Shown here: piece by piece, positions 1 to 10,827 of the stretch | How the letters are laid out: the number at the start of each line of letters is the position of its first letter | Position numbering within the stretch: the first letter of the stretch is position 1 | Assembly (NCBI GenBank): GCA_903915535.1 | Contig: CAIWTJ010000089.1 | Location: forward strand, 1-64,000 | DNA length: 64,000 nt | Origin: Enhydrobacter aerosaccus | Lineage (GTDB): Bacteria; Pseudomonadota; Alphaproteobacteria; Reyranellales; Reyranellaceae | Direction: 5' to 3' | Notes under the pieces: model-generated | What the model was told of the DNA's origin: nothing | Seen by the model: the letters and a program-made list of their open reading frames with translations, nothing else | Database searches by the model: none | Translations under genes and position numbers: made by a program

Positions 1-165
1 TACAAGGGCGAGCGGGTCGCCTGCCATCTGCTGGGCGGTGCCCGCGGCCGCCACACCACCGTGACCGAGCACATGCCGAGCTCGCATCGCCGCCACGCTG
101 GCTGGACCCACGAGCGCATCCAACGCGACGCCGCCACCATCCCCGACAGCCCACCCGAGGAATAA
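1..165 (+). mobile_element. IS21-family transposase IstA, 3' fragment
   Basis: Frame 1 is open from the window edge to a TAA at 163-165 and gives 54 residues. The block GRHTTVTEHMPSSHRRHAGW (residues 16-35) is the signature of the IstA C-terminal region of IS21-family transposases. In the full-length relatives I know, this block is followed by roughly 80 more residues and then by istB. Here the protein stops 19 residues later with an unrelated tail (ending DSPPEE), and no istB follows. The gene therefore looks truncated at its 3' end, probably by an internal deletion of the element. The start lies outside the window. Family call is confident; the deletion is inferred. Confidence 0.8.
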
Positions 166-173
166 ACAAGGAC

Positions 174-203
174 GCATGAAGGCCCCCGCGGGGGCCTTCA
201 TGC
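174..203 (+). terminator. Perfect 30-bp palindrome behind the istA remnant
   Basis: Positions 174-203 are a perfect inverted repeat (arms GCATGAAGGCCCCC and its complement) beginning 8 bp after the istA stop. The GC-rich stem could end transcription leaving the element, but no T-tract follows, so a simple intrinsic terminator is uncertain. Confidence 0.4.
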
Positions 204-216
204 CATCAGCCGTGAC

Positions 217-263
217 GCACTTTTACTCCGGCCAGCCGATGCATTTTTACTCCGGCGTTGACA
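217..263 (+). repeat. Terminal repeats of the IS21-type element (right end)
   Basis: The 16-mer GCACTTTTACTCCGGC at 217-232 recurs as GCATTTTTACTCCGGC at 241-256, one mismatch and a 24-bp period. IS21-family ends carry multiple short repeats of this kind. The segment finishes GTTGACA at 257-263, so the element boundary is probably at about 263. TTGACA at 258-263 is a perfect -35 hexamer facing outward, as described for the IS21 right terminus. The next TATA-like hexamer (287-292) is 23 bp away, too far for an ordinary promoter. Confidence 0.55.
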
Positions 264-298
264 GGCGCGCGTTGGCTCGCAACAGGTATATAGGGGCA

Positions 299-451
299 GG
301 CAGGAATCGGCCGCGTAGGTTTGGCGGCTGATGCAGTAAATGACCGGTGGTCTGGGCTGGAAATGGCCGACCCGGTGAATGCCGGGGCTTTATGTCGATG
401 TTTCTATCGACCTATACAGCGGCGCAGGGCTAGGCGGTCGAGCCCTTTTTT
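299..451 (+). ncRNA. Candidate small RNA ending in an intrinsic terminator
   Basis: The 499-bp gap between the IS remnant and ppx holds no credible ORF. It does hold a TATATA box at 287-292, a hairpin GTCGAT-gtttct-ATCGAC at 394-411, and a terminator: stem AGGGCT (426-431) with AGCCCT (441-446) followed by six T. A transcript from about 299 to 451 would be about 150 nt. I do not recognise it as 6S, SRP, RNase P or tmRNA. No good -35 was found, so this is a structural suggestion only. Positions 452-640 show nothing further that I can name. Confidence 0.3.
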
Positions 452-664
452 GCGGGCCAGGACTGGGCGTTTTCCCCTATCCACTCGATCTCCGGAAAAC
501 GAACATCGTGCAGGGTTTCTTGTCTGGCGAACAGGCTCATGGGTTGGAGCAATTTTGCTTTCCCTCCAGTTTCAAGCCTCTAGCGACGGAGTGTTCCTGG
601 GAGGCAAGCGGGCTCGCCTGCGGCCTTTTCCTCGGGTACGATTGCTCAAAGGAACAAGTTCGCC

Positions 665-1753
665 ATGACCGGGGATTCCACGCCACAGGCTGGACAAAGG
701 GGAGGCTGGCACAGCGGTCGCTTCGCACACACTTTCGCTGCCATCGATCTCGGCACCAACAATTGCCGGCTTCTGGTGGCGCGGGCATCGGTCTCGGGAT
801 TCGAGGTGATCGATGCCTATTCCCGGCCGGTCCGGCTGGGCGAAGGTGTGGTGCTGAACGGGACGCTGTGCGGCGATGCCATCGACCGCACTTTGGGGGC
901 TCTCGAAGTGTGCGCGGCCAAGATCGACCGCCATCGCGTCACACGCGCGCGCCATATCGCGACAGAGGCCTGCCGACGCGCCTGCAACGGCGAAGACTTC
1001 TTGGCCCTGGTGAAGGCGCGCACTGGCCTCAGCTTCGATGTGATTGCGCCGGAGGAAGAAGCGCGGCTTGCGCTCGCGAGTTGCGAGAACCTGCTCGATC
1101 CCGAAATACCCTATGCGCTGCTGGTCGATATCGGTGGCGGTTCGACCGAAGTGAGCTGGATCCGCATCGGTCGACGCGGCGATAGTACGGGAGCGGTATC
1201 GGAGCTGATCGACATGACGTCGGTTCCGTGGGGCGTGGTCACGCTCACCGAGTCCTGCGTCTCCAACCAGCCGCGCGAGACGCCGGTCGGCCGCGCGCGT
1301 TACGACGAGATGGTCGAGCGCATCCGTAGCGACCTGAGGCCGTTCTGCGCGCGCCACTCGATCGGCAGTGCGATTGAACGCGGCGACGTCCAGGTGGTCG
1401 GGGCATCGGGCACGGTGACGACCGTGAGTGCGCACCATCTCGGCCTCAAGCGCTACAATCGCACGATGGTCGACGGCACTTCGATCGGCCGCGAGCACAT
1501 CCTGCGGATCTGCGAAGAGCTTTCCGTGATGTCGGTCGCCGAGCTCACCGCCTTGCCCTGCATCGGCGACGATCGCGCCGATCTCGCACTAGCGGGCGGG
1601 GCGATCCTCGAGGCGGTGTGCCGGCAATGGCCCGCGCCGACGGTGCGCGTCGCCGATCGCGGCCTGCGCGAGGGCGTGCTGATGGACCTGATGCGCCAGG
1701 CCGACCGCGATGCCGATCCCCTCTCCCAGCCAATCTGTCGCCGCAACGATTGA
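665..1753 (+). CDS. ppx: Exopolyphosphatase / guanosine pentaphosphatase family (Ppx/GppA)
   Basis: 362 residues. Ppx/GppA enzymes release phosphate from polyphosphate or from pppGpp and belong to the ASKHA (actin/hsp70-like) fold. The phosphate-1 motif AAIDLGTNNCRLLVA is at about residues 25-39 and the phosphate-2 motif DIGGGSTEVSW at about 155-165; GASGTVTTVSA lies near residue 245. The protein is a single Ppx-GppA domain without the C-terminal HD-like domain of E. coli Ppx (513 residues), as is usual for the short alphaproteobacterial form. AAAGGA at about 646-652 is the likely ribosome site. It is followed at once by rlmE, the usual alphaproteobacterial pairing. Polyphosphate versus pppGpp preference cannot be told from sequence. 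Confidence 0.9.
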   Translation: MTGDSTPQAGQRGGWHSGRFAHTFAAIDLGTNNCRLLVARASVSGFEVIDAYSRPVRLGEGVVLNGTLCGDAIDRTLGALEVCAAKIDRHRVTRARHIATEACRRACNGEDFLALVKARTGLSFDVIAPEEEARLALASCENLLDPEIPYALLVDIGGGSTEVSWIRIGRRGDSTGAVSELIDMTSVPWGVVTLTESCVSNQPRETPVGRARYDEMVERIRSDLRPFCARHSIGSAIERGDVQVVGASGTVTTVSAHHLGLKRYNRTMVDGTSIGREHILRICEELSVMSVAELTALPCIGDDRADLALAGGAILEAVCRQWPAPTVRVADRGLREGVLMDLMRQADRDADPLSQPICRRND

Positions 1754-1757
1754 ATTC

Positions 1758-2456
1758 ATGAGCAAGGACAAGGGCAAGAAAAGCGGGCGTGGCAGCAGCG
1801 TGCCGACGGGACGGCACGCCACCGTGCGCGTGAAGACCGCGCGCGGCCGCACGGTGTCGCAGCAGCGCTGGCTGCAACGCCAGCTCAACGATCCCTATGT
1901 CGTCGAGGCCAAGAAGCGCGGCTATCGCTCGCGCGCCGCCTTCAAGCTGTTGCAGCTCGACGACCAGTTCCGCCTGCTCAAGCCCAAGGCGCGCGTGATC
2001 GATCTTGGCGCGGCACCGGGCGGCTGGACGCAGGTGTCGGTCGAGCGGACAAAGGGCGGCGTCGTGATCGGCATCGACCTGACGCCGGTCGATCCGATCG
2101 CGGGGGCCACCGTGCTGGCCAAGGATTTTTACGACGACGATGCGCCGGAGGTGCTGACCAAATTGCTCGAGGGACCGGCCGATGTCGTGCTGAGCGACAT
2201 GGCGGCGAAGGCGACCGGCGAGACGCAGGTCGACCATATTCGCATCATGGGATTGGCCGAGGCGGCGCACGACTTTGCGCGCTCCGTTTTGAAGCCGGGC
2301 GGCGCCTTCGTCGCCAAGGTTCTGCGCGGCGGCACCGAGCGCACGTTGCTCGATCGCCTGAAGAGGGACTTCGAGAAAGTCCGCCACGTGAAGCCCGAGG
2401 CGAGCCGGGCCGACAGCGCGGAAATGTATGTCGTCGCGACGGGCTTTCGCGGCTAG
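1758..2456 (+). CDS. rlmE: 23S rRNA 2'-O-ribose U2552 methyltransferase RlmE (RrmJ/FtsJ)
   Basis: 232 residues from the ATG at 1758, four bases after the ppx stop; an upstream in-frame ATG at 1710 would overlap ppx and adds nothing conserved. RlmE methylates the 2'-OH of U2552 in the peptidyl transferase A-loop of 23S rRNA, a late step of 50S assembly. The family pattern is clear: RSRAAFKLLQLD (catalytic Lys), VIDLGAAPGGWTQV (SAM site), VLSDMA (catalytic Asp), GGAFVAKVLRG (catalytic Lys), and PEASRADSAEMYVVATGF at the end. A basic N-terminal tail of about 45 residues precedes the core, common in alphaproteobacteria. It is probably co-transcribed with ppx. Confidence 0.95.
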   Translation: MSKDKGKKSGRGSSVPTGRHATVRVKTARGRTVSQQRWLQRQLNDPYVVEAKKRGYRSRAAFKLLQLDDQFRLLKPKARVIDLGAAPGGWTQVSVERTKGGVVIGIDLTPVDPIAGATVLAKDFYDDDAPEVLTKLLEGPADVVLSDMAAKATGETQVDHIRIMGLAEAAHDFARSVLKPGGAFVAKVLRGGTERTLLDRLKRDFEKVRHVKPEASRADSAEMYVVATGFRG

Positions 2457-2491
2457 ATTTCGCCTTTCAGCCCACCCCAGAGGAAATGCAA

Positions 2492-3001
2492 ATGGCTTTC
2501 GGAATGTACGCCGCGTCGGTGCCGGTCTATCAGCGCCAGCTCAACGCGATCTCCAAGGTGCTCGACAAGGCGCAGGCCTGGGCCGCCGCCAAGAAGGTCG
2601 ACGAGGCCGTGCTGGTCGGCACGCGCATGACCCCCGACATGCTGCCGTTCAGCCGCCAGGTGCAGATTGCCTGCCGCTTCGCCGAGGAAAGCACCGCGCG
2701 CCTGGCCGGCGCCGAGATCCCCAAGGCGCCCGAGAACGCCGAGAAGAACCTCGCCGAGCTCAAGGCCCGCATCGCTGCGGTCCTGGCCTACATCGGCGGC
2801 TTCAAGGCCGACCAGATCGACGGCAGCGAAGACAAGGAGACCACGATCACCATCGCCGGCAACCCGATGACCTTGAAGCGGGCCCAGTATCTCGAGCATT
2901 TCGCCAAGCCGAACTTCTATTTCCACTGCACCACCACCTACGCAATTTTGCGGCAGGCAGGCGTCGAGATCGGGAAACGCGATTTCATCGGTGGTGTGTA
3001 G
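2492..3001 (+). CDS. DUF1993 family protein (DinB-like four-helix fold)
   Basis: 169 residues from the ATG at 2492; AGAGGA at 2479-2484 is correctly spaced for this start, whereas the in-frame ATG at 2486 sits too close. Sequence features of DUF1993 are visible: YQRQLNAISKVLDKA near the N-terminus, FSRQVQIACRFAEES in the middle, and NFYFHCTTTYAILRQAG followed by GKRDFIGG at the end. DUF1993 is placed in the DinB/YfiT-like superfamily of putative metal-binding proteins; its biochemical role is not established. It follows rlmE by 35 bp and could be in the same transcript. A weak hairpin (CCAAGC/GCTTGG, about 3029-3048) follows it. Confidence 0.85.
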   Translation: MAFGMYAASVPVYQRQLNAISKVLDKAQAWAAAKKVDEAVLVGTRMTPDMLPFSRQVQIACRFAEESTARLAGAEIPKAPENAEKNLAELKARIAAVLAYIGGFKADQIDGSEDKETTITIAGNPMTLKRAQYLEHFAKPNFYFHCTTTYAILRQAGVEIGKRDFIGGV

Positions 3002-3021
3002 GGGCTTTCTGGCCCCTGTGA

Positions 3022-5620
<2,599 letters not shown>

Positions 5621-5624
<4 letters not shown>

Positions 5625-6658
5625 CTGAGCGCTCCGGCGATCGCGTCGGCAACCAGCGCATTACCCTTGTCGTTCATGTGCCACTGCGCGTAGAGGCCGA
5701 CCGGGTCGCCGCTCTTGGCGATGGCGTCGAACGTGTCGAGCACCTTGAGGCCGCGCGCGCGGGCGCAGGCGAGCAGGCGGGCGGTGAGGACGCGCTGCTC
5801 CTCGCCGAACGCGGGCGTCTTGAAGACATAGGGATCGTACTGCGCCACCAGCAGCAGGGGCACGCCGCTCGCCTGTTGCAACGCGTGCAGCCGGTCGGTG
5901 AGCAGGCAGGCGATCTTCTCGCCGGTGCCGGCGGGATGGACGCGGATATGGTCGCCGAACCAGTCCTCGAGCAGGTTGAGGCGCCGCATGATGAAGTCGA
6001 AGAGATAGGAATAGCCCAGGGTCTTCTGCGCGAAGGAGAGCGTGCGGCGCGGATCGGTGCGCGGCGGCACGGGCACGTTGCTCAGCACGAGCTTGCTGCC
6101 GTCGATATCGAAGTAGGGCTTGTCGGCGCTCCACAGCCGGCTCGACTCGGCGCGGCGCAGGTCGTCGGCGATGAAGGACACCACGACAGCCGATGGACGG
6201 AGCGCCGGCACGAGCTTCTCGGCGCGCAGCACGATCTGGTCGAAGCCGTAGCCCGCGACGCCGGCGTTGAGCACGCGCCGTCCCGTGAGCCGTTGCAGAT
6301 GCGCGGGCCAGGTCTCGGCGTCCGCCACCTCCTCGCCGTAGGTGTAGGAATCGCCCACGGCCAGGATCGGCTGGCCCGCGAGCGCCTCGCCGGTGGCGCG
6401 CAGGCCATCGGATCCTATATGCACGTCGGCCGTCGCATATCCGGGGCGGGGCACGTAGCCCAGCGTGTCGTCGTGGACATACTGGCTGGCCTGGAGGCCG
6501 GTCAGGACCGTGCGCGCGGCGAGCACGAAGTTGGGCCAGGTGCCCAGCCAGCCATTGGCCGCGCGCAGGCCCAATTCGAGGGCTATAAGACATATCGCGA
6601 GGGAAACGATCACCAGCCCGGTTTGACGGGTCCGTTCGCGAAGAGACGTTGTCGGCAC
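5621..6658 (-). CDS. SGNH/GDSL-type hydrolase, membrane-anchored (paralogue B)
   Basis: 345 residues, tandem paralogue of the gene that follows it on the minus strand. Residues 14-30 form a signal anchor. The nucleophile block is VGDSYTYGEE (Ser104), then LNAGVAGYGFDQIVLRAEKL and SFIADDLRRAESSRLW, both nearly identical to paralogue A. The C-terminal His block reads QWHMNDKGNALVADAI; as in A, the Asp expected three positions before His is absent. The pair probably arose by duplication and shares one promoter in the 53-bp space between this start and the divergent rsmB-like gene. Periplasmic location is inferred from the anchor; substrate unknown. Confidence 0.8.
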
Positions 6659-6711
6659 AGGCCCTCCAATAAGTGTATTTTGGCGGGCTTGCCAGAGAGA
6701 AGGAATTCGAC

Positions 6712-8109
6712 GTGACCCCGGGCGCCCGCATTGCCGCCACCATGGAACTGCTCGACGAGATCACCGGCCGCCAGGAGCGCCCGGCCGACCTGGTCGCCAA
6801 CGCGTTCTTCCGCGCCCGCCGCTTCATCGGCAGCGGCGACCGCCGCGCCGTGGCCGACCGCGTCTGGAGCATCCTGAGGCGCTACGGCCAGCTGAAATGG
6901 TGGCTCGAGCGCACGCGCCATCCCGAGCGCGGCGGCCGCGCCATCGTCTCGGCCGACCTGATCCTGAGCGAGGGCATGGACATCGCCGGCCTCGAGAACA
7001 TCTGCGACGGCGGCACCTATCGCCCCGGGCCGCTGCACGAGACCGAGGTCCGCGCGCTGCGCCAGATGGAAGGCCACTCGCTGCCGCATCCCGAGCAGCC
7101 CGACTGGGTCCGCCTGAACGTGCAGGAATGGGTCGCGCCGCATCTGATCGAGGCCTACGGCGACGCCTGGGGTCGCGAGATCTCCGCGATCGAGAACCCG
7201 CCGCCGGTCGACCTGCGCGTCAATCGCCTCAAGGCCACCGTCGAGCAGGCGCGCCGGGCGCTGGCCGACGAGGGCATCGACACCGAGCCGATGCGCTTCT
7301 CGCCCGATGGTCTGCGCCTGAAGCGCCGCCTCTCCGTGGTGACCGGCAATGCGTTCCAGAGCGGCCTGATCGAGATCCAGGACGAGGGCTCGCAGCTGGT
7401 GGCGGCGTTGGTAGACGCCAAGCCCGGCATGCAGATCGCCGACTATTGCGCCGGTGCGGGCGGCAAGACGCTGGCGATGGCCGCGGGCATGAACAACAAG
7501 GGCCGCGTCGTGGCCATGGACGTCTACGAGAGCCGCCTCGACCGCTCGGCGCAGCGCCTGCGCCGCGCCGGCGCGCACAATGTCGAGCGCCGCGCGCTGC
7601 CAAGTGAAAGTGGGGGCGGCGATAACGCGAAGTGGCTGAAGCGCCAGAAGGGCGCCTTCGACCGCGTGCTGGTTGACGCGCCCTGCACCGGCACCGGCAC
7701 GTGGCGGCGCAATCCCGACGGCCGCTGGACCCTGAAGCCCGAGGACCTGGCCGAGCTGGTGCCGAAGCAGGCCGCCATCCTCGACGCGGCCTCCAAGCTG
7801 GTGAAGCCGGGCGGCGGGCTGATCTACGCCACCTGCTCGGTGCTGCCGGCGGAGAACGAGCGCCAGATCGAGGCGTTCCTGGAGCGCCATCCCGAGTTCA
7901 AGGCCGTGCCCGTGCTCGACCTGTGGCAGGACGTGATCGGCACCGAGCCGCCGTCGCAGATCGGCGAGAGTCCGTACCTGCGCCTGTCGCCGCTGAAGCA
8001 CGGCACCGACGGGTTCTTTGCGGCCGCGCTGGTGCGTGAGGAGAAGAAGCCCCCGGAAAAGCCGCCGGAAGAGAAGCCCGCCGAGGCCGAAGCGGAGCCC
8101 GCCGCATGA
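6712..8109 (+). CDS. RsmB/NOP2-family rRNA (cytosine-5) methyltransferase
   Basis: 465 residues from the GTG at 6712; AAGGA at 6700-6704 is spaced seven bases from it, while the upstream ATG at 6673 lacks a ribosome site. The NOL1/NOP2/Sun methyltransferase core is clear: EIQDEGSQLVAALVD, DYCAGAGGKTLAMA (SAM binding), VDAPCTGTGTWRRNPDG with Cys325, and YATCSVLPAENE with Cys375; m5C methyltransferases use these two cysteines for catalysis and release. The N-terminal helical domain resembles the RNA-binding part of RsmB. The last 25 residues are a Pro/Glu/Lys tail with no known role. The stop overlaps the start of a GNAT gene. RsmB itself (C967 of 16S rRNA) is likely but not proven. Confidence 0.88.
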   Translation: MTPGARIAATMELLDEITGRQERPADLVANAFFRARRFIGSGDRRAVADRVWSILRRYGQLKWWLERTRHPERGGRAIVSADLILSEGMDIAGLENICDGGTYRPGPLHETEVRALRQMEGHSLPHPEQPDWVRLNVQEWVAPHLIEAYGDAWGREISAIENPPPVDLRVNRLKATVEQARRALADEGIDTEPMRFSPDGLRLKRRLSVVTGNAFQSGLIEIQDEGSQLVAALVDAKPGMQIADYCAGAGGKTLAMAAGMNNKGRVVAMDVYESRLDRSAQRLRRAGAHNVERRALPSESGGGDNAKWLKRQKGAFDRVLVDAPCTGTGTWRRNPDGRWTLKPEDLAELVPKQAAILDAASKLVKPGGGLIYATCSVLPAENERQIEAFLERHPEFKAVPVLDLWQDVIGTEPPSQIGESPYLRLSPLKHGTDGFFAAALVREEKKPPEKPPEEKPAEAEAEPAA

Positions 8110-8675
8110 TGAGGATCCGCCGCGCCGCCAAGGACGACGCCGCCATGATCGCGCGCGTGCATGTCGAGACCTGGCAGTCGGCCTATGCCGGCCTGCTGCC
8201 CGACTCGATGCTGGCCGGCATGTCGGACGTGCGGCACGCCGCGATGTGGTCGCAGACGCTCTCCGACAAGTCCGAGTCCCGCGGCGTGTTCGTGGCCGAC
8301 GACGTGGACGCGGGCGTCGTGGGCTTCGGCAGCTGCGGCCCGGTGCGCGACACGCCCGAGGGCCTCGACGGCACCGAGCAGCGGGTGGGCGAGGTCTATC
8401 TCCTCTACGTCGAGACCGACTTCCAGAACCAGGGCGTGGGCCGCCGCCTGCTCGACGCGCTGTTCCGCCAGCTCCGCGCCGACGGCTTCGACACCGCCAT
8501 CCTGTGGATGCTGGCCGACAACCCCACGCGCTTCTTCTACGAGGGGCTGGGCGGGCAGCAGGTGGGCGAGCGCACGGACACGTTTGCCGGCGCCGACGTC
8601 GACGAGGTCGCCTACGCCTGGCGCGACCTCGAGGCCCCCGTGGTCCGCCGGAAACTGGCGCCGGACGAGGCGTAG
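8106..8675 (+). CDS. GNAT family N-acetyltransferase
   Basis: 189 residues, starting in an ATGA overlap with the rsmB-like stop. The acetyl-CoA binding motif A is VETDFQNQGVGRRLLDALF (about residues 101-119), with the Q-x-x-G-x-G pyrophosphate loop; the N-terminal IRRAAKDDAAMIARVHVETW and the C-terminal NPTRFFYEGLGG are also typical. GNAT proteins acetylate small amines or protein N-termini; this branch is not diagnostic of substrate. Translational coupling to an rRNA methyltransferase might hint at a ribosomal target, but that is speculation. Confidence 0.85.
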   Translation: MMRIRRAAKDDAAMIARVHVETWQSAYAGLLPDSMLAGMSDVRHAAMWSQTLSDKSESRGVFVADDVDAGVVGFGSCGPVRDTPEGLDGTEQRVGEVYLLYVETDFQNQGVGRRLLDALFRQLRADGFDTAILWMLADNPTRFFYEGLGGQQVGERTDTFAGADVDEVAYAWRDLEAPVVRRKLAPDEA

Positions 8676-8759
8676 CCGGGCGGACGCACGCCCTGCGCCA
8701 CCCCAAGACTGTCATCCCGAGTCGGCGAATTCACATTCGCCTTAAGCGAGGGACCCTTC

Positions 8760-8809
8760 GCTTTCATGGCGCCGCAGGCAGTCATGATTGCCTGCGGCGC
8801 TATGAAAGC
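8760..8809. repeat. Large imperfect palindrome in the GNAT-guaA gap
   Basis: Arms of 21 nt (8760-8780 and 8789-8809; core GCGCCGCAGGCA) pair with one mismatch around GTCATGAT. It lies in a 306-bp gap (8676-8981) with no credible gene. Just upstream are GGCGAA/TTCGCC arms and the words TCATCCCGAG...AGCGAGGGA that mark REP-like extragenic repeats. I see no T-tract, so it is a repeat or RNA hairpin rather than a clear terminator. Confidence 0.7.
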
Positions 8810-8848
8810 CGGCTGGGGCACCCGCATCTCTTCTGCACGGCGCGGGTT

Positions 8849-8879
8849 GGCGTTTTCGCGCTGAAGCGCGAAAAGCGCC
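8849..8879. repeat. Second strong hairpin in the same gap
   Basis: GGCG-TTTTCGCGC (8849-8861) pairs with GCGCGAAAA-GCGCC (8866-8879) around TGAA, with one bulged base. It lies about 100 bp before guaA. It could be part of the guaA leader or of a REP-like element; nothing resembling a known purine riboswitch is present. Confidence 0.55.
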
Positions 8880-8981
8880 GACTCGCGCCTCTGAAGGCGC
8901 TGCCGCCCGCCGGCGATAGGCGCTACGCGCCAATCGCCCTATCCACATTGCAGCCGCCGAAAACGTCGCTTATATCCCCCC

Positions 8982-10532
8982 ATGGCAGACCGTTTGCTGA
9001 TCGTCGATTTCGGGTCCCAGGTGACCCAGCTCATCGCCCGCAGGGTGCGCGAAGCGGGGGTTTACTGCGAAGTTCACCCCTTCCAGCAGGTCGACAAAGC
9101 CGACATCGAGAAATTCGACCCCAGGGGCATCATCCTGTCCGGCGGCCCGGCTTCCGTGACAGAGGGCCAGTCGCCGTCTGCCAATCCCGCCATTTTTACC
9201 GCCAACATCCCCGTCCTGGGCATCTGCTACGGCGAGCAGACCATGGCGAAAGAACTCGGCGGCCAGGTCGAGGGCGGCCACCACCGCGAGTTCGGCCGCG
9301 CCGAGGTCGAGGTCAAGCAGACCTCCGCCCTGTTCGACGGCGTCTGGCAGCCGGGCGACCGCAAGCAGGTCTGGATGAGCCACGGCGACCGCGTGACCAA
9401 GCTGCCGTCGGGCTTCTCGGTGATCGCCGCCAGCGACAACGCCCCCTTCGCCGCGATCGCCGACGAGAGCCGCCGCTACTACGGCGTGCAGTTCCACCCC
9501 GAGGTCGTGCACACGCCCGACGGCGCCAAACTGCTGCGCAACTTCGCGCTCAACATCGCGGGCTGCAGCGGCCAGTGGACGATGGCCGCCTTCCGCGAGC
9601 GCGCGATCGCCCAGATCCGCGCCCAGGTCGGCAAAGGCAAGGTCATCTGCGGCCTGTCGGGCGGCGTCGACTCCTCGGTCGTGGCCGTGCTGCTGCACGA
9701 GGCGATCGGCGACCAGCTGCAATGCGTGTTCGTCGACCATGGGCTGATGCGCAAGGACGAAGGCGAGCAGGTCGTGCGCCTGTTCCGCGACAGCTACAAC
9801 ATCCCGCTGATCCATTCCGACGCCTCGGAGCTGTTCCTGAAGGCGCTGGCCGGCGTCACCGATCCCGAGACCAAGCGCAAGACCATCGGCAGCCTGTTCA
9901 TCGACGTGTTCGAGAAGGAAGCCAAGACGATCGGCGGCGCGCAGTTCCTGGCGCAGGGCACGCTCTATCCCGACGTGATCGAATCGGTGTCGTTCACCGG
10001 CGGCCCGTCGGTCACGATCAAGAGCCACCACAATGTCGGCGGCCTGCCCGCGCGCATGAACATGAAGCTGGTCGAGCCATTGCGCGAGCTGTTCAAGGAC
10101 GAGGTGAGGGCGCTCGGCCGCGAGCTCGGCATGCCGCCCGACCTGGTGAACCGCCATCCGTTCCCCGGCCCTGGCCTGGCCATCCGCATCCCGGGCGACA
10201 TCACGAAGGAGAAGCTCGACCTCCTGCGCGAGGTCGACGCCGTCTATCTCGACGAGATCCGCAAGTCCGGCCTCTACGACGACATCTGGCAGGCCTTCGC
10301 CGTCCTCCTGCCGGTGCGCACCGTGGGCGTGATGGGCGACGGCCGCACTTACGACCAGGCCTGCGCGCTGCGCGCCGTTACCTCGACCGACGGCATGACC
10401 GCCGACTACTTCCCCTTCGACCACGCCTTCCTCGGGCGTGTGGCGAGCCGCATCATCAACGAGGTGCGCGGGATCAACCGGGTGACGTACGACATCACGA
10501 GCAAGCCGCCGGGGACGATTGAGTGGGAGTAG
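8982..10532 (+). CDS. guaA: GMP synthase (glutamine-hydrolysing)
   Basis: 516 residues. Converts XMP to GMP using ATP and glutamine. The N-terminal class I glutaminase domain (about 1-200) has the nucleophile Cys82 in GICYGEQTM and the His-Glu pair in QFHPEVVHT. The ATP pyrophosphatase domain begins with the P-loop [12 protein letters not shown] (about 224-235), and the C-terminal dimerisation/XMP domain holds [14 protein letters not shown] and ends with GTIEWE, as in all GuaA. No Shine-Dalgarno is obvious before the ATG at 8982. Full length and intact. Confidence 0.97.
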   Translation: MADRLLIVDFGSQVTQLIARRVREAGVYCEVHPFQQVDKADIEKFDPRGIILSGGPASVTEGQSPSANPAIFTANIPVLGICYGEQTMAKELGGQVEGGHHREFGRAEVEVKQTSALFDGVWQPGDRKQVWMSHGDRVTKLPSGFSVIAASDNAPFAAIADESRRYYGVQFHPEVVHTPDGAKLLRNFALNIAGCSGQWTMAAFRERAIAQIRAQVGKGKVICGLSGGVDSSVVAVLLHEAIGDQLQCVFVDHGLMRKDEGEQVVRLFRDSYNIPLIHSDASELFLKALAGVTDPETKRKTIGSLFIDVFEKEAKTIGGAQFLAQGTLYPDVIESVSFTGGPSVTIKSHHNVGGLPARMNMKLVEPLRELFKDEVRALGRELGMPPDLVNRHPFPGPGLAIRIPGDITKEKLDLLREVDAVYLDEIRKSGLYDDIWQAFAVLLPVRTVGVMGDGRTYDQACALRAVTSTDGMTADYFPFDHAFLGRVASRIINEVRGINRVTYDITSKPPGTIEWE

Positions 10533-10668
10533 TGGCAACCACTCATCTTGAAGGCGTTTGCCGCGATTGCGGCTCCGCAGTTTGTTACTAGTCGGTCAAC
10601 AACACTAGGGTCGATCTCGGGCGGGAGCGTAGCGCTACCCCGCTACCGCCTCATGCTCTTAACCGCAC

Positions 10669-10807
10669 AACCTCATCCTGAGGCGGCCCGCAGGGCAGTC
10701 CAGGCAATTTGAGCGCGCTCAAATTGCCCAGAAGGATGGGCAACAAAGAGGGTGCTCGTTCCCACTCTTCGAGACGCCCGCTGCGCTCGCTCCGCAGGGT
10801 GAGGTTA
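10669..10807. repeat. REP-like inverted-repeat element downstream of guaA
   Basis: The 295-bp gap 10533-10827 has no credible gene. AACCTCATCCTGAGG near 10669-10683 is mirrored by CTCCGCAGGGTGAGGTT at 10791-10807, the kind of palindromic extragenic unit common in alphaproteobacteria. Its centre contains a perfect 26-bp palindrome, GGCAATTTGAGCG and its complement, at 10703-10728. A short GCCGC-gatt-GCGGC hairpin near 10560 follows guaA and might help terminate it. Confidence 0.65.
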
Positions 10808-10827
10808 TTTCTGGAGCACGATGTGTG

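Noticed and set aside
258-292. Outward promoter from the IS end (TTGACA plus TATATA)
   Set aside because: The spacer is 23 bp, well outside the usable 16-19 bp.
540-664. 6S RNA in the ppx upstream gap
   Set aside because: GCAAGCGGGC and GCCTGCGGC at about 604-634 recall pieces of E. coli 6S, but they are adjacent rather than at opposite ends, and no long closing stem could be drawn.
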